A DNA stretch of 64,000 nucleotides from JAGQPD01 sp020426865 (GCA_041399065.1 JAWKTN010000005.1:248001-312000); one strand, 5' to 3'. Numbered from the stretch's first letter, positions 27,146 through 37,097 are shown. Numbers and translations: made by a program. Notes: generated by a model from the letters alone, not told the origin.

Positions 27146-28570
27146 ATGTCCGGAGGAAAAACTGGAACCGTTCAGCGACTGCAAGAATACTCAATACCTC
27201 TCATTGCCGGCGTTGTCGTCGCGATGGTCATGGCCAACGTCGCGCCGGGAACGTACGAAAAACTGATCCACACTCCCGTCTACGCGATCGGATCGGCGTT
27301 CACTTCAACCGAGGACCTGTCGTCCACATCGCATCTGGATGCCCACACTGAGTCACCGAGCCGACATGCCGTCGCTGCCTCAGTTGTCCACGGAACGGAA
27401 CCTCAAGACCACTCGGCCGTCCACCTCGACAATCATGCCGTTTCGGCTCACGGCCATGGCGGCTGGGGACACTACTTTACGTTGCATTTCTTGATCAACG
27501 ACATTTTCATGGTGTTTTTCTTCGGGATCGCCGCCAAGGAGATCACCGAAGCTTGCCTGCCCGGGGGGCCGTTGAATCCTCCGAGCAAAGCGGTGAACCC
27601 GCTATTGGGTACACTCGGCGGAGTCTTGGGACCGATTGCCACTTTTCTTGCAGCAAATTCGATCTTTGGCGAAACAACGTGGTACCGCGGTTGGGGGATC
27701 CCGACGGCAACCGACATTGCCCTGGCGTGGCTCGTAGCGCGCTTCGTTTTCGGCAATGGACATCCGGCGATCAAATTCCTGCTGTTGCTGGCCGTGGCGG
27801 ACGACGCCATCGGTCTGGGAATCATTGCCTTTGCTTATCCCGACCCGGATCAGGCGACGCAATGGCTGAACACGGCGTGGATCATTCCCGGCGTGGCACT
27901 GGCATACGGCCTGCGACGATTCAATGTACAACACTGGTGGATCTACGTACTGATCGGAGGAGCGTTTACGTGGTGGGGCCTCTTCAGTGCTCACCTCCAC
28001 CCAGCCTTGGCACTGGTCTTCATCGTGCCGTTCCTACCCGGTCCCAAACGCGACCTTGGCTTGTTTGTCGAGGAAGACCGGGATGACGCGTCCGTTCATG
28101 GTACGCACCACGTTCACAGCCCGCTAGAGAATTTCGAACATACCCTGAAGCTGTCGGTCGACTTGGGACTCTTCTTCTTTGCTTTCGCGAACGCTGGCGT
28201 TCCGCTGTCGGGTATCTCAAATCTGTCGTGGATCGTGTTGGCTTCTCTGCTGATCGGCAAGACGGTCGGCGTCACCTTGTTTTCCTTCGTGGGAGACCGG
28301 TTGGGATTCAAACTGCCTGACGGGATGGAATTTCGGCACCTGGTTGTAACCGGCGTGACAGCCGGACTGGGCCTAACGGTAGCGTTGTTCGTATCGGCAC
28401 AAGCCTTTACCGACCCTGCAACACAGGGTGCGGCCAAGATGGGCGCGTTGTTCTCAGGCGGAGTTGCCGCGGCATCGTTTGCTCTGGGATGGGCACTGAA
28501 CGTTCGGAACCGCGAAACTACCTTCTCGCTACAGCAGGTGCTGTTCTGGAAGCGGTCCCCCGCTCGGTAG
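27146..28570 (+). CDS. nhaA: Na+/H+ antiporter NhaA with histidine-rich insertion
   Basis: A ~474-residue sodium/proton antiporter of the inner membrane, longer than E. coli NhaA (388). Family motifs: ATDIALAWLVARFVFG and Asp219-Asp220 in AVADDAIGLG, equivalent to the ion-binding pair Asp163/164 of E. coli, plus HPALALVFIVPFLPG. ATG 27146 is preceded by AGGGGG; an open frame reaches back to 26996 but has no family similarity. Between the first transmembrane segment and IND of the next, residues ~63-114 contain eleven histidines (for example HSAVHLDNH, HGHGGWGH), which might bind metal. Roles in pH and sodium homeostasis are expected for a marine cell. Confidence 0.93.
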   Translation: MSGGKTGTVQRLQEYSIPLIAGVVVAMVMANVAPGTYEKLIHTPVYAIGSAFTSTEDLSSTSHLDAHTESPSRHAVAASVVHGTEPQDHSAVHLDNHAVSAHGHGGWGHYFTLHFLINDIFMVFFFGIAAKEITEACLPGGPLNPPSKAVNPLLGTLGGVLGPIATFLAANSIFGETTWYRGWGIPTATDIALAWLVARFVFGNGHPAIKFLLLLAVADDAIGLGIIAFAYPDPDQATQWLNTAWIIPGVALAYGLRRFNVQHWWIYVLIGGAFTWWGLFSAHLHPALALVFIVPFLPGPKRDLGLFVEEDRDDASVHGTHHVHSPLENFEHTLKLSVDLGLFFFAFANAGVPLSGISNLSWIVLASLLIGKTVGVTLFSFVGDRLGFKLPDGMEFRHLVVTGVTAGLGLTVALFVSAQAFTDPATQGAAKMGALFSGGVAAASFALGWALNVRNRETTFSLQQVLFWKRSPAR

Positions 28571-28610
28571 TCACTAGATCGAGCGCCGATAGCAGTACGG
28601 GAGTAGATCA

Positions 28611-30086
28611 ATGCACTATGACATTATCGTGGTCGGCAGCGGACCGGCTGGACAAAAGGCCGCCATCGCGGCCGCCAAGCAACTGGATCGGGTGGCCATC
28701 GTCGATCGTCGCCCCACGACGTTGGGAGGGGTATGCCTGCATTCAGGGACCATTCCTTCCAAGACAATGCGTGAAGCAATCCTACATTTGACGGGCTATC
28801 GGCAGCGTGACATCTACCGCAGTCGATACCGAAACAAACGTCATATACGCATGAAGGATCTGCGTCGCAAGTTGAATGAGGTCACAAATCACGAATTAAA
28901 CGTCATCCATGATCAGTTGGATCGAAACGGCGTGCATGTGTACACAGGCAACGCTACATTTCGCGGCCCGCACAGTATTTTCGTCCACGCCACCGACCAC
29001 CAACATGTCCTATCGGCCGACAAAATCATCCTGGCTTGCGGCACGGTACCATCGCGTCCCGACAATGTACCGTTCGACAATCTTCGTATTCTGGACAGTG
29101 ATCAGATCTTGCGGATCGATCACATTCCACAGTCGCTGATTGTGGTCGGAGGAGGCGTAATCGGCATCGAATATGCGATCATGTTCGCGGCACTGGGGGT
29201 CCGGGTAACGGTGGTGGACGGGCGGCCAAGACTACTGGAGTTCTGCGACCAGGAAATCGTCGATGTGCTGCTATTCCACGCGCGAGAAATGGGAATGACA
29301 TTTCGCTTGGGAGAGAATGTCACAGGATTCCATAAGACGGCACAAAACTTGGTCGCGGTCGAGACAGAAAGCGGCAAACGTCTGGTCGCGGAATCGGTGA
29401 TGTATAGTGCTGGGCGCGTTGGCGATACGGCGGGCTTGAATCTGGAACTCGCAGGTCTGCACCCGGACACGCGTGGTCGACTGAAATGCGATGAAAACCA
29501 TCGAACGGAAGCCCCCCACATCTATGCCGTTGGCGACATCGTGGGCTTTCCAGCGTTGGCGAGCACCGCCAAAGAGCAAGGGCGTCGCGCCGTCTGCCAT
29601 GCGCTCGGAATCCCCTACCATCAAAGTGAATTCCTCCCTTACGGCCTGTTTACGATTCCAGAAATCTCCATGGTCGGAAAAACGGAACAGGAGTTAACGC
29701 AACAACAGGTCCCCTACGAAGTCGGTATTGCTCATTTCCGCGAATGCACTCGCGGAGCGATCCTCGGTGACATGCATGGCCTATTGAAATTGCTTTTCCA
29801 CCGCGAATCCCACCAATTATTGGGGGTTCATTGCATCGGCGAGCAGGCAACTGAGATCATTCACATTGGACAAGCCGTGATGGCATTGGGTGGAAAAATC
29901 GACTATCTGGCCAACGCCGTCTTCAACGTGCCAACGATTGCCGAGTGTTACAAAGTGGCCGCACTTGATGGGCTAAATCGCACAGCCTTCGAAGTCGTCG
30001 ACAATGGCCATGTTGCAACCGAACACATCGATCCGTGCGAAACCGAGTCACTTGAGGCCACCTTGGAGTCACTACCGATTGCTTGA
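28611..30086 (+). CDS. sthA: Soluble (Si-specific) NAD(P)+ transhydrogenase
   Basis: A 491-residue flavoprotein of the pyridine nucleotide-disulfide oxidoreductase family. FAD-binding GSGPAG is at residues 9-14. The redox region GGVCLHSGTIPSK has only one cysteine (Cys42): the second cysteine of lipoamide dehydrogenase is Thr47, as in SthA. The NAD(P)-binding VVGGGVIGIEYA lies near 180-190, and IYAVGDIVGFPALAS and C-terminal HCIGEQATEIIHIGQ follow. The enzyme transfers reducing equivalents between NADPH and NAD+ in the cytoplasm. It starts 40 nt after nhaA, so co-transcription is possible. Confidence 0.92.
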   Translation: MHYDIIVVGSGPAGQKAAIAAAKQLDRVAIVDRRPTTLGGVCLHSGTIPSKTMREAILHLTGYRQRDIYRSRYRNKRHIRMKDLRRKLNEVTNHELNVIHDQLDRNGVHVYTGNATFRGPHSIFVHATDHQHVLSADKIILACGTVPSRPDNVPFDNLRILDSDQILRIDHIPQSLIVVGGGVIGIEYAIMFAALGVRVTVVDGRPRLLEFCDQEIVDVLLFHAREMGMTFRLGENVTGFHKTAQNLVAVETESGKRLVAESVMYSAGRVGDTAGLNLELAGLHPDTRGRLKCDENHRTEAPHIYAVGDIVGFPALASTAKEQGRRAVCHALGIPYHQSEFLPYGLFTIPEISMVGKTEQELTQQQVPYEVGIAHFRECTRGAILGDMHGLLKLLFHRESHQLLGVHCIGEQATEIIHIGQAVMALGGKIDYLANAVFNVPTIAECYKVAALDGLNRTAFEVVDNGHVATEHIDPCETESLEATLESLPIA

Positions 30087-30305
30087 CGCAAAGCTGCAAG
30101 AATTATTTGCCGTGCGCGTCACATTTTGCGTGCTAGCGATGACCGTTACGACCCGGAAAGATCGTCTGATCGATAGACCTTCCCAAAGACACGTAGTCCA
30201 CCTAAGATCGGCAGTAGAGAGTGACCGATATTTAATAATAGCCGTCGAACTCGCGTGAGTCCGCGGCGGAATAACTGTCGCACCTACGATCGGACCAACA
30301 AGAAT

Positions 30306-31832
30306 ATGTCTACGTCAGTCATCGCACCAAACATGAATCGACTTCGAGAGCACGCCTTCGCTCGTTTGACGGCGGAGGAAGCCGCCGAAATGATCCCGCA
30401 CGGTTCGCTCGTTGCCTTTAGTGGCTTCACGCCTTCGGGTGCTGCCAAAGAAGTGCCACGCGCGCTGGCAGCCCGCGCAAAGTTCTTGCACAACCAAGGG
30501 AAGCCTTACCAATTGCGGGTATTGACGGGAGCATCGACGGGTGAGAGTCTGGACGACAGTTTGGCCAAGGCGGATGCGATCAGTTGGCGAGCCCCCTATC
30601 AATCATCGAGTCACTTGCGGAAGCGGATCAACGAAGGCCTTGTTGAATTCGTGGATATGCATCTCTCGCACGTCCCGCAGTCGGTGCTGTTCGGTTTCTT
30701 CGGCAAAGTTGACTTCGCAGTCGTCGAAGCGGCGGATGTCACGGACGACGGACGAGTCTACTTGACCACATCGATCGGTGCTTCGCCCACGTTCCTGCAA
30801 GTGGCGGATAAGGTATTGATCGAGTTGAATCGAGATCAATCGCGGCGGATCAGCGACATGGCGGACATCGTCATTCCGAAGCCGCCACCCCACCGCCCGG
30901 CACTGGATCTGGATCACCCACTGCAGCGGATCGGCAAGACGTTTGTACGAATCGATCCCGAAAAAATCGTCGGGGTCGTGGAAACGTGCGAGCCCGACGA
31001 GCTAGGTAAGTTTAGTGGCGTGGATGATACGTGTAGTGCGATTGCTCAACACGTTGTTCGGTTCTTGAACGAGGAGATCGCCGACGGCCGGATCCCGTTG
31101 GATTTTCTGCCGCTACAAAGCGGGGTCGGCAATATTGCCAATGCCGTCATGCACGGAATCGGAGAAGATGACGACATTCCCGACTTCCTGATGTATTCGG
31201 AAGTCCTGCAATCGGCAGCGTTCCATTTGTTGGCCAGCGGTCGCCTGCGAGGTGCCAGTACCTGCGCGTTGACACTTACGTCGGCCGAGATGCAGCAATT
31301 GACTGAGAATATCGATTTCTATGCCCCACGGATTGTGTTGCGTCCTCAGGAAATCTCCAACAATCCGGCGGTCGTACGTCAGTTGGGCGTGATTGCCATC
31401 AATACGGCATTGGAAGTCGACCTATTCGGCCACGTCAACTCGACGCACGTCTGCGGCCGCGACATCATGAACGGTATCGGCGGAAGCGGCGATTTCGCTC
31501 GTAATGCCTATCTCTCCATTTTTGTCTGTCCGTCGACTGCCAAGGCCGGAAAGATTTCCACCGTGGTTCCGATGTGCAGCCACACCGATCACAATGAACA
31601 CTCCGTAAGCGTCATTGTGACCGAACACGGCTTGGCCGACCTGCGCGGCGTTGCCCCTCTGCAACGCGCTCGAATGCTGATCGACAATTGTGCCCACCCC
31701 GCCTACCGTGATTATCTCCATCGCTACGTCGCCGATTCAGGGTCGGGACATGTCCCACACGACCTGAGCCGCTGTTTTGAGCTGCACCAGAATCTTTTGA
31801 TGCACGGTACGATGCTCCCGGACATCTCGTAG
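30306..31832 (+). CDS. Acetyl-CoA hydrolase / succinate-CoA transferase family
   Basis: A ~508-residue class I CoA-transferase of the acetyl-CoA hydrolase/transferase family (Cat1/ScpC/AarC type). Seen: VAFSGFTPSGAAKEVPRAL near the N-terminus, LPLQSGVGNIANAVMHG, the catalytic glutamate Glu299 in MYSEVLQ, and C-terminal CGRDIMNGIGGSGDFARNAY and VTEHGLADLRG. It likely moves CoA between acetyl-CoA and succinate, or hydrolyses acetyl-CoA; sequence alone does not decide. ATG 30306 is chosen (MSTSVIAP...), though the ribosome-binding site is weak; ATG 30333 is an alternative. A ~220 bp gap separates it from sthA. Confidence 0.9.
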   Translation: MSTSVIAPNMNRLREHAFARLTAEEAAEMIPHGSLVAFSGFTPSGAAKEVPRALAARAKFLHNQGKPYQLRVLTGASTGESLDDSLAKADAISWRAPYQSSSHLRKRINEGLVEFVDMHLSHVPQSVLFGFFGKVDFAVVEAADVTDDGRVYLTTSIGASPTFLQVADKVLIELNRDQSRRISDMADIVIPKPPPHRPALDLDHPLQRIGKTFVRIDPEKIVGVVETCEPDELGKFSGVDDTCSAIAQHVVRFLNEEIADGRIPLDFLPLQSGVGNIANAVMHGIGEDDDIPDFLMYSEVLQSAAFHLLASGRLRGASTCALTLTSAEMQQLTENIDFYAPRIVLRPQEISNNPAVVRQLGVIAINTALEVDLFGHVNSTHVCGRDIMNGIGGSGDFARNAYLSIFVCPSTAKAGKISTVVPMCSHTDHNEHSVSVIVTEHGLADLRGVAPLQRARMLIDNCAHPAYRDYLHRYVADSGSGHVPHDLSRCFELHQNLLMHGTMLPDIS

Positions 31833-31977
31833 CAAGATGCTCCCGGACAGGTCGAAACCAGCAGTGAGAGGTTCCCGGCGACACCCGAGCCGGACCGCAC
31901 GCGAAACCTGGCAGCGTCCCATAACTCGTTCCTGTATCCTCACTTAAGGCAACGCCCCCGAGGCATTTACGTCAGCT

Positions 31978-32001
31978 CGGCCGTCACCCGGTGATGGCCG
32001 G
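31978..32001. terminator. Hairpin after the CoA-transferase gene, possible terminator
   Basis: CGGCCGTCACC pairs with GGTGATGGCCG around a very short loop, giving a strong GC-rich hairpin 146 nt after the CoA-transferase stop. The following tract (AACCCCGTATTTTGCGG) has only a short T-run, so it may be a weak or Rho-assisted terminator. A TATAGT box at 32019-32024 could serve the next gene. Confidence 0.35.
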
Positions 32002-32084
32002 AACCCCGTATTTTGCGGTATAGTGGATGAGGGGTAGATTGCTAGGGAAACCAGATGTCTTGATTCATATTGTCGACTCGACCG

Positions 32085-33119
32085 ATGCCAACATTGCTTC
32101 AACGGACGCGCCCGATCCCCCGCTGTGGCTTCACGATCGTGGAGTTGTTGGTGGTGATTGGGATCATCGCGATCATGTTGGTGTTGCTGTTGCCCGCGAT
32201 CAATATGGCCCGCGAGGCGGCCAGAAAGACGGCGTGTTCCAACAACTTTCGCCAATTGGGGGTGGCAACCAACGGCTACGTAGCGGCCTACGGTCAATTC
32301 CCTCCGACCTATAGTGGGCCTGGTGGGTGGAGCCAGCACGCATATCTGCTGCCATACATGGAGCATCAGAACTTGTGGTCGCTGGTACAACCGCGAATGG
32401 TCAAGGGGCTGGCTCCCGGCGACGAATCGAAATCGGTGGTCTCAGAGTTTCTCTGCCCAGCCGATTCACGGCTCAGCGCCCCAGGGGACGAACCTGGCAA
32501 TTGTTATGTTGCCAACGGTGGCACCAAATTGGGCTCGCTCAATCAGCGAGCCGGGGCGGTTGAGGACAACGACGGAGTTTTTGTTGCCGGACAAGTCGTC
32601 AAGGTGCAATCGATTACCGACGGCCTGAGCAAGACCGTCCTTTTCTGTGAGAGCCGGATTGGGGACTTTGATCCCGACAAGGTCACGACGCCGGGCGATT
32701 GGCTACGCGTCTCGACTTCTGCGGCAGACCGCGATAGTGTGTTCTTGGAATGCGCGAATTTGGATTTGAAATCGAGCCAAGTTACCATGGGCCACTTTAG
32801 TCAGTTTGGTCGTTCGTGGGCGTTAGGCTACTATACCGACACGCGTTACAATCATGTGATGCCGCCGAACACGAATTCGTGCGTTCCCAACACAAAATTT
32901 GCCGCACTGGACGAACCGAGCGTGCGCCGCGAATTGGCGATGCGGGGTGCCGCGGTGACGGCATCAAGTTGGCATCCCAGCGGTGTGCAAGCCGTGTTGT
33001 GCGACGGAAGCGTTGTCTTTCTATCGGACCTGGTGAGTGTTCCGGTATGGCGGGCCTACGGATCACGCGATGGTGGTTTGGCGGATGAGAACAGCGGCAT
33101 GACAGCCCACGGCCGTTAG
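32085..33119 (+). CDS. DUF1559 domain protein with prepilin-type N-terminus (second copy)
   Basis: A 344-residue protein with prepilin-like CG-FTIVELLVVIGIIAIM and helix LLLPAINMAREAARKTAC, followed by the DUF1559 domain and the C-terminal WHPSGVQAVLCDGSVVFLSD. Cleavage is expected after Gly15. ATG 32085 is preferred to the upstream TTG 32070; neither has a clear ribosome-binding site. It is unlinked to the first DUF1559 gene and has no lipoprotein partner. The last four bases overlap the stop of the converging kinase gene. Confidence 0.88.
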   Translation: MPTLLQRTRPIPRCGFTIVELLVVIGIIAIMLVLLLPAINMAREAARKTACSNNFRQLGVATNGYVAAYGQFPPTYSGPGGWSQHAYLLPYMEHQNLWSLVQPRMVKGLAPGDESKSVVSEFLCPADSRLSAPGDEPGNCYVANGGTKLGSLNQRAGAVEDNDGVFVAGQVVKVQSITDGLSKTVLFCESRIGDFDPDKVTTPGDWLRVSTSAADRDSVFLECANLDLKSSQVTMGHFSQFGRSWALGYYTDTRYNHVMPPNTNSCVPNTKFAALDEPSVRRELAMRGAAVTASSWHPSGVQAVLCDGSVVFLSDLVSVPVWRAYGSRDGGLADENSGMTAHGR

Positions 33120-34813
33120 TCTGCTGTCGCTTTGTCATTGGTTGTCGATCGCAGCGCTGCAAGAACGGATTCCAAGTAATTGCGCGTATCTGGATCAAGA
33201 GCGTCTCGGGGAAATTCACGCAAGATTTGTGCGGCTTTTTGTCGTCGGTCAGTCCCCTCCCAACGACTGGCGGATAAGAATCGACGCTGCAGCAGGATGT
33301 TCACCGCTTGACGTTGGACGCTGGTAAATTCGGGATCGAACATTAGCGTTTCGATGTAGGGCAGATCATCGTCAGCAAAGTTCAACATGTCCACGTGTTG
33401 CAGGAGTATATCGCGAATCAGTCGCCGCCGTTCGATGTCTTTTGCCTCGATGGCCAGATTCAATTCACGCACTGCCGTTTCATTCTTGCGGGCGTCTGTC
33501 AGTCGCCAGGCCCAGGAAAACGTACCAAATGTCGTGGCCAACAGTACGGCCAAGAAGGTGGCGAGAGCCTTTGGATTGCGTTGGCACCAGCGACCGGATC
33601 GTTCAACGAACGACACCGGCCGCGACTCAATCGGTTCGCCACGAGCAATGCGCTGCAGTTCGCTGGCAAGCACGCCACAGGAAACCAATCGATCGCCAGG
33701 GGATTTTTCCAAACATCGCGCCACGATCGTCTCGAGGTCACGAGGAATCAGTCGATTTACGATCCTCAGCCGTTTCGGTTCGGAGTGAGCTATTCGATCG
33801 ATCAATTCGGCGTCGGAATCCCCTTCGAAGGGCCGCTTTCCTGACAGCAACTCGTAGAGAACGACCCCAATGCTCCACAAATCCGTGCGGTGGTCCAGAT
33901 GATCGCGATTTCCGGACGCCTGCTCCGGACTCATGTAGTCAAGTGTCCCCACACGTACCGCCCAGGAACGCGTAACGTCGTCGGCGATGGCAATCGCTAC
34001 GCCAAAATCTGTCAACACCGGCTGATTATCCGCGTCGAGCAGCACGTTGGATGGCTTGATGTCACGGTGAATGATTCCGCGTTGATGGGCAAAGTGAGCT
34101 GCATCGGCGAGAGCGGCGACGAACGCAGCGATCTTCTGTGGCGTCAATCCGGCAATCTCACTTAAACGAGTTTTCAAGTCATCGCCTTCAACAAATTGAT
34201 AAGCAATGTAGGTCATCCCTTCGACCTGTCCCGAATCCCAAACGCGGGCGATACCAGGATGATCAAGCGATCCGGCGGCGCGAGCTTCGCGCAAGAATCG
34301 ATGCAGGTCGGTGTTACCGAACCCCGAACCGAACCGGGGCAGTTTGAGTGCTACCCACCGTCCGTGCCGGGAATCCCAGGCACGGAAGACAACACCAAAT
34401 CCTCCCTCGCCGATTTTCTCCATCTCGCGAAAGGGCCCCAAGGCCCGTGTCGGCGACGATGGTAGCGGTGAACTCGTCAGACCGTTCTGATGTTGGATGA
34501 GCCCACGAAGAAACGGAGCACAGCAGGGGAACCGTCGTGAATAATCGGCGTGCAAACGCCTCACGTCGCTGTGCCGGGCGCGCCAGTGCAAGTCAATGGA
34601 GATAAGTTCTTCCAGTAATGCCCGGTGGAAGGGCTCCACGTTGTCGCTTGCCGCACGATCAACAGCAATCCCCAGCTTGTCGAGAAACGATTCGATACAG
34701 GGCGAAGTGGCACGTTGCCAATCGGCTTCAAATTGGTCACACAACGCATCGAGTTGTTCGAGTTGCCCCCGATTCAGGCCGTCGATCGCGGTCGATTTAG
34801 AAGTCGTATTCAC
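33116..34813 (-). CDS. Membrane-anchored Ser/Thr protein kinase
   Basis: A 565-residue eukaryotic-like (Hanks-type) kinase. The first ~120 residues are a helical leader that is typical of planctomycete kinases paired with ECF sigma factors. The kinase domain runs ~128-390: glycine loop GEGGFG at 135-140, ATP Lys157 (VALK), HRD at 249-251 (HRDIKPSN) and DFG at 269-271, with DYMSPEQ in the activation/P+1 region. All catalytic residues are present. A single transmembrane helix (LATFLAVLLATTFGTFSWAW, ~425-447) leaves a ~118-residue tail that looks helical. Its start overlaps the sigma factor stop by 4 nt (ATGA), implying translational coupling. Confidence 0.93.
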   Translation of the reverse strand: MNTTSKSTAIDGLNRGQLEQLDALCDQFEADWQRATSPCIESFLDKLGIAVDRAASDNVEPFHRALLEELISIDLHWRARHSDVRRLHADYSRRFPCCAPFLRGLIQHQNGLTSSPLPSSPTRALGPFREMEKIGEGGFGVVFRAWDSRHGRWVALKLPRFGSGFGNTDLHRFLREARAAGSLDHPGIARVWDSGQVEGMTYIAYQFVEGDDLKTRLSEIAGLTPQKIAAFVAALADAAHFAHQRGIIHRDIKPSNVLLDADNQPVLTDFGVAIAIADDVTRSWAVRVGTLDYMSPEQASGNRDHLDHRTDLWSIGVVLYELLSGKRPFEGDSDAELIDRIAHSEPKRLRIVNRLIPRDLETIVARCLEKSPGDRLVSCGVLASELQRIARGEPIESRPVSFVERSGRWCQRNPKALATFLAVLLATTFGTFSWAWRLTDARKNETAVRELNLAIEAKDIERRRLIRDILLQHVDMLNFADDDLPYIETLMFDPEFTSVQRQAVNILLQRRFLSASRWEGTDRRQKAAQILREFPRDALDPDTRNYLESVLAALRSTTNDKATAD

Positions 34814-35436
34814 GAGTCGGCTGAAGGGTTGGAGGCCAAATCCGCCATCACATCGCGAATCCGTCGTCGTTTGCGCTCCACGGTCGCAACCGAAACATCG
34901 AGCAGGTCAGCAATGTCCGCATTTGTATAACCTTCGCAGCGTAGCAGGAGGACCGAGCGGCAGGTCTCGTCCGGGAGTCGGTCGAGAATCTGCTTCAGGT
35001 TTTCGCGAACGATTTCCCGGGCCGAAGGGCTATCGATCGTGGCACGGAAGTTATCAAAGCCGGCATGCCCACCGTCGTGCTGCGGCGAGACAAAAACTGA
35101 ATCGCCCCGCGTCCGTCCGCCGCCACGTTTGTCGGCCATCTGCCTTCGCATTTCGTCAATAACGCGATCCTTTGTCAAACGAACCAGCAACGCCATTAGT
35201 TCCTGTCGATCGGCAATCTCCTCCAAATCGCCGCGAACAGCGCGCTCGTAGATCTCCTGGAACACACCATTGGCCACGGCATACTCATCTGTGACTCGCA
35301 AAGGAAAACCACCGAACTTCTGCCGCGCCACGTTGGCGAGCAATTCGTAGTAGCGATCGCACAGGACCTGGATCGCGGCCGGATCGCCATGCCTGATACC
35401 GTCAACAAATCGCGACGAATTCGCACCAGAAGACAT
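34810..35436 (-). CDS. ECF-type RNA polymerase sigma factor (planctomycete kinase-associated type)
   Basis: A ~208-residue extracytoplasmic-function sigma factor. Region 2 is around DEYAVANGVFQEIYERA and LVRLTKDRVIDEMRRQ; region 4 is LPDETCRSVLLLRCEGYTN followed by the helix-turn-helix NADIADLLDVSVATVERKRRRI. No anti-sigma factor is adjacent; instead the translationally coupled downstream gene is a membrane Ser/Thr kinase, a known planctomycete arrangement in which the kinase may control the sigma factor. The start could be ATG 35436 or the in-frame GTG 35454. Confidence 0.9.
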   Translation of the reverse strand: MSSGANSSRFVDGIRHGDPAAIQVLCDRYYELLANVARQKFGGFPLRVTDEYAVANGVFQEIYERAVRGDLEEIADRQELMALLVRLTKDRVIDEMRRQMADKRGGGRTRGDSVFVSPQHDGGHAGFDNFRATIDSPSAREIVRENLKQILDRLPDETCRSVLLLRCEGYTNADIADLLDVSVATVERKRRRIRDVMADLASNPSADS

Positions 35437-35534
35437 ACGAGTACTCGCCCGCACAATAAGAGGAATCGTGGCTGCCCTACACCATTAGATTGTAGGCCAG
35501 GCCTGACGTTGATTCCAGCCCGATGCGGCTGGCC

Positions 35535-37097
35535 TCAGATGGTCACGAGAGACGGATCCGGTGTTGCGATTTCGCGGACCAATGTCAGATTCCGTCCGGT
35601 CCGTTTGCATTCGTACATGGCGTCGTCGGCCTGAGCTAATAGTACTGCGGTAGCGGCCGTCGGATCGCCCCCCAAATTGCGGGCATATACCGCTCCCACG
35701 CTGATCGTAACCGACACACGTTCGCCCTCGTGGAAGACTTCCATCGCTTCCACACTCGACCGCATCCGATCGGCAACGTGCTGCAGCGTTTCCACCGACG
35801 GGTTGATCACAATCGCAACGAACTCTTCACCGCCGTAACGAGCAACAATATCACTGGACCGCACGCTGCCGCGGAGTCGATCGGCGACCTGTCGGAGGAC
35901 CTCGTCGCCAAACTGATGGCCGCATCGATCGTTGAGTTTCTTGAAGAAATCGATGTCGCAAAACAGCAGCCCCATGGGTTGATGTTGCCGCAGGCATCGA
36001 CGTGCTTCCGCCATCAGATACTCGTCGAAAAATGACCGGTTGTACACACGAGTCAACGGGTCCACCATGATCCGCTCACGAAGTTCTAAATTCTGCGATA
36101 CCAATTCGTGGTTCGTCCGTTCCAACTCGGCGTTGATCGCCAGAGCTTGGGTGCTGACCGCATGGGCCTGCAACGCCATTTCAGACAGCTGGCTATTGGC
36201 CCGCGACATCAACTCTCCAGGATCGAGCATACTGTCCGTATTGATATCGAGCATCTTGCCGACATCTTCCGTCGCCTCACTAACGGCGACGATAAAGGCT
36301 TCGAGCTTCGTGTCGTCGAATGCGAGAAGCTGATCGGAGTATTGAATCAACCGCTCCCATACACCACAGTGCATTCGCCCTTCAAAGTGCTCAGCCACCA
36401 GACCGGCAATACACGTGGCAGCGACCACGTCGAACTGTGGCATCTGTCGCAACTCCAGTACCTCGTCAACGCCAGCATGGTGCAACCTCACCGCGTCGAT
36501 CAAGGCTGTCGGCAGACGCCACCCCTCCATCAAGCGTTGTCCCACCTCCACGTGCGAAAACCCAAACCGGGCCGTTTCCAATTCGCAAAGGGACTGGTTG
36601 TTCTCTTGATATTCCTGCAACACCGGTGCGTATTCTTCGGGAATGGTCTTGATCATTGCCAGCTGCCCGACATGCACAAGCAGCCCCGAAAGAAACAACT
36701 CACACTTGTCCGCGCGTGGCAATTCGCGCGCAAGTAGCTCCGCCGTGGACGCCCTGATGAGCGACTGCAACCAGAAGCTGTCGTAGATTCCTCGCAACGC
36801 TTTCGGTGCCTTGTTTTGATCAACGAGCGTAAAACTAAGCGCCAGCGACGTGATGACGTTGGATCCCAAACACATCACTGCCCGCTCAATGCTGGACACC
36901 GGTGAACGCAAACCGACGTGAGCCGAGTTGGCGGCCTTCATGATCCGACCACAGATTGCCGGATCCGTCTTTACGGTCGCGACGACATCGGATATCGGTG
37001 TATCTGGGCAGCCCGACAATTCCAGGAGGCGAACGGCAACGGTCGGCAACGAGGGCAACTGTGTCGAGGTCCAAATCGTGGCAGGGTCGATCGGCAT
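35535..37097 (-). CDS. HDOD domain / GGDEF diguanylate cyclase protein
   Basis: A 520-residue cytoplasmic signalling protein. Residues ~10-215 form an HDOD domain (LPSLPTVAVRLLEL, then SSIERAVMCLGSNVI); a coiled region links to a GGDEF domain at ~350-515. The active site is GGEEF at 422-426, intact for diguanylate cyclase activity; an inhibitory I-site RSSD (413-416) sits five residues before it. DPLTRVYNR and DIDFFKKLNDRCGHQFGDEVLR are also canonical. It is divergent from flgB across 351 bp, which suggests that c-di-GMP signalling is connected to motility; this is an inference from position. Confidence 0.92.
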   Translation of the reverse strand: MPIDPATIWTSTQLPSLPTVAVRLLELSGCPDTPISDVVATVKTDPAICGRIMKAANSAHVGLRSPVSSIERAVMCLGSNVITSLALSFTLVDQNKAPKALRGIYDSFWLQSLIRASTAELLARELPRADKCELFLSGLLVHVGQLAMIKTIPEEYAPVLQEYQENNQSLCELETARFGFSHVEVGQRLMEGWRLPTALIDAVRLHHAGVDEVLELRQMPQFDVVAATCIAGLVAEHFEGRMHCGVWERLIQYSDQLLAFDDTKLEAFIVAVSEATEDVGKMLDINTDSMLDPGELMSRANSQLSEMALQAHAVSTQALAINAELERTNHELVSQNLELRERIMVDPLTRVYNRSFFDEYLMAEARRCLRQHQPMGLLFCDIDFFKKLNDRCGHQFGDEVLRQVADRLRGSVRSSDIVARYGGEEFVAIVINPSVETLQHVADRMRSSVEAMEVFHEGERVSVTISVGAVYARNLGGDPTAATAVLLAQADDAMYECKRTGRNLTLVREIATPDPSLVTI

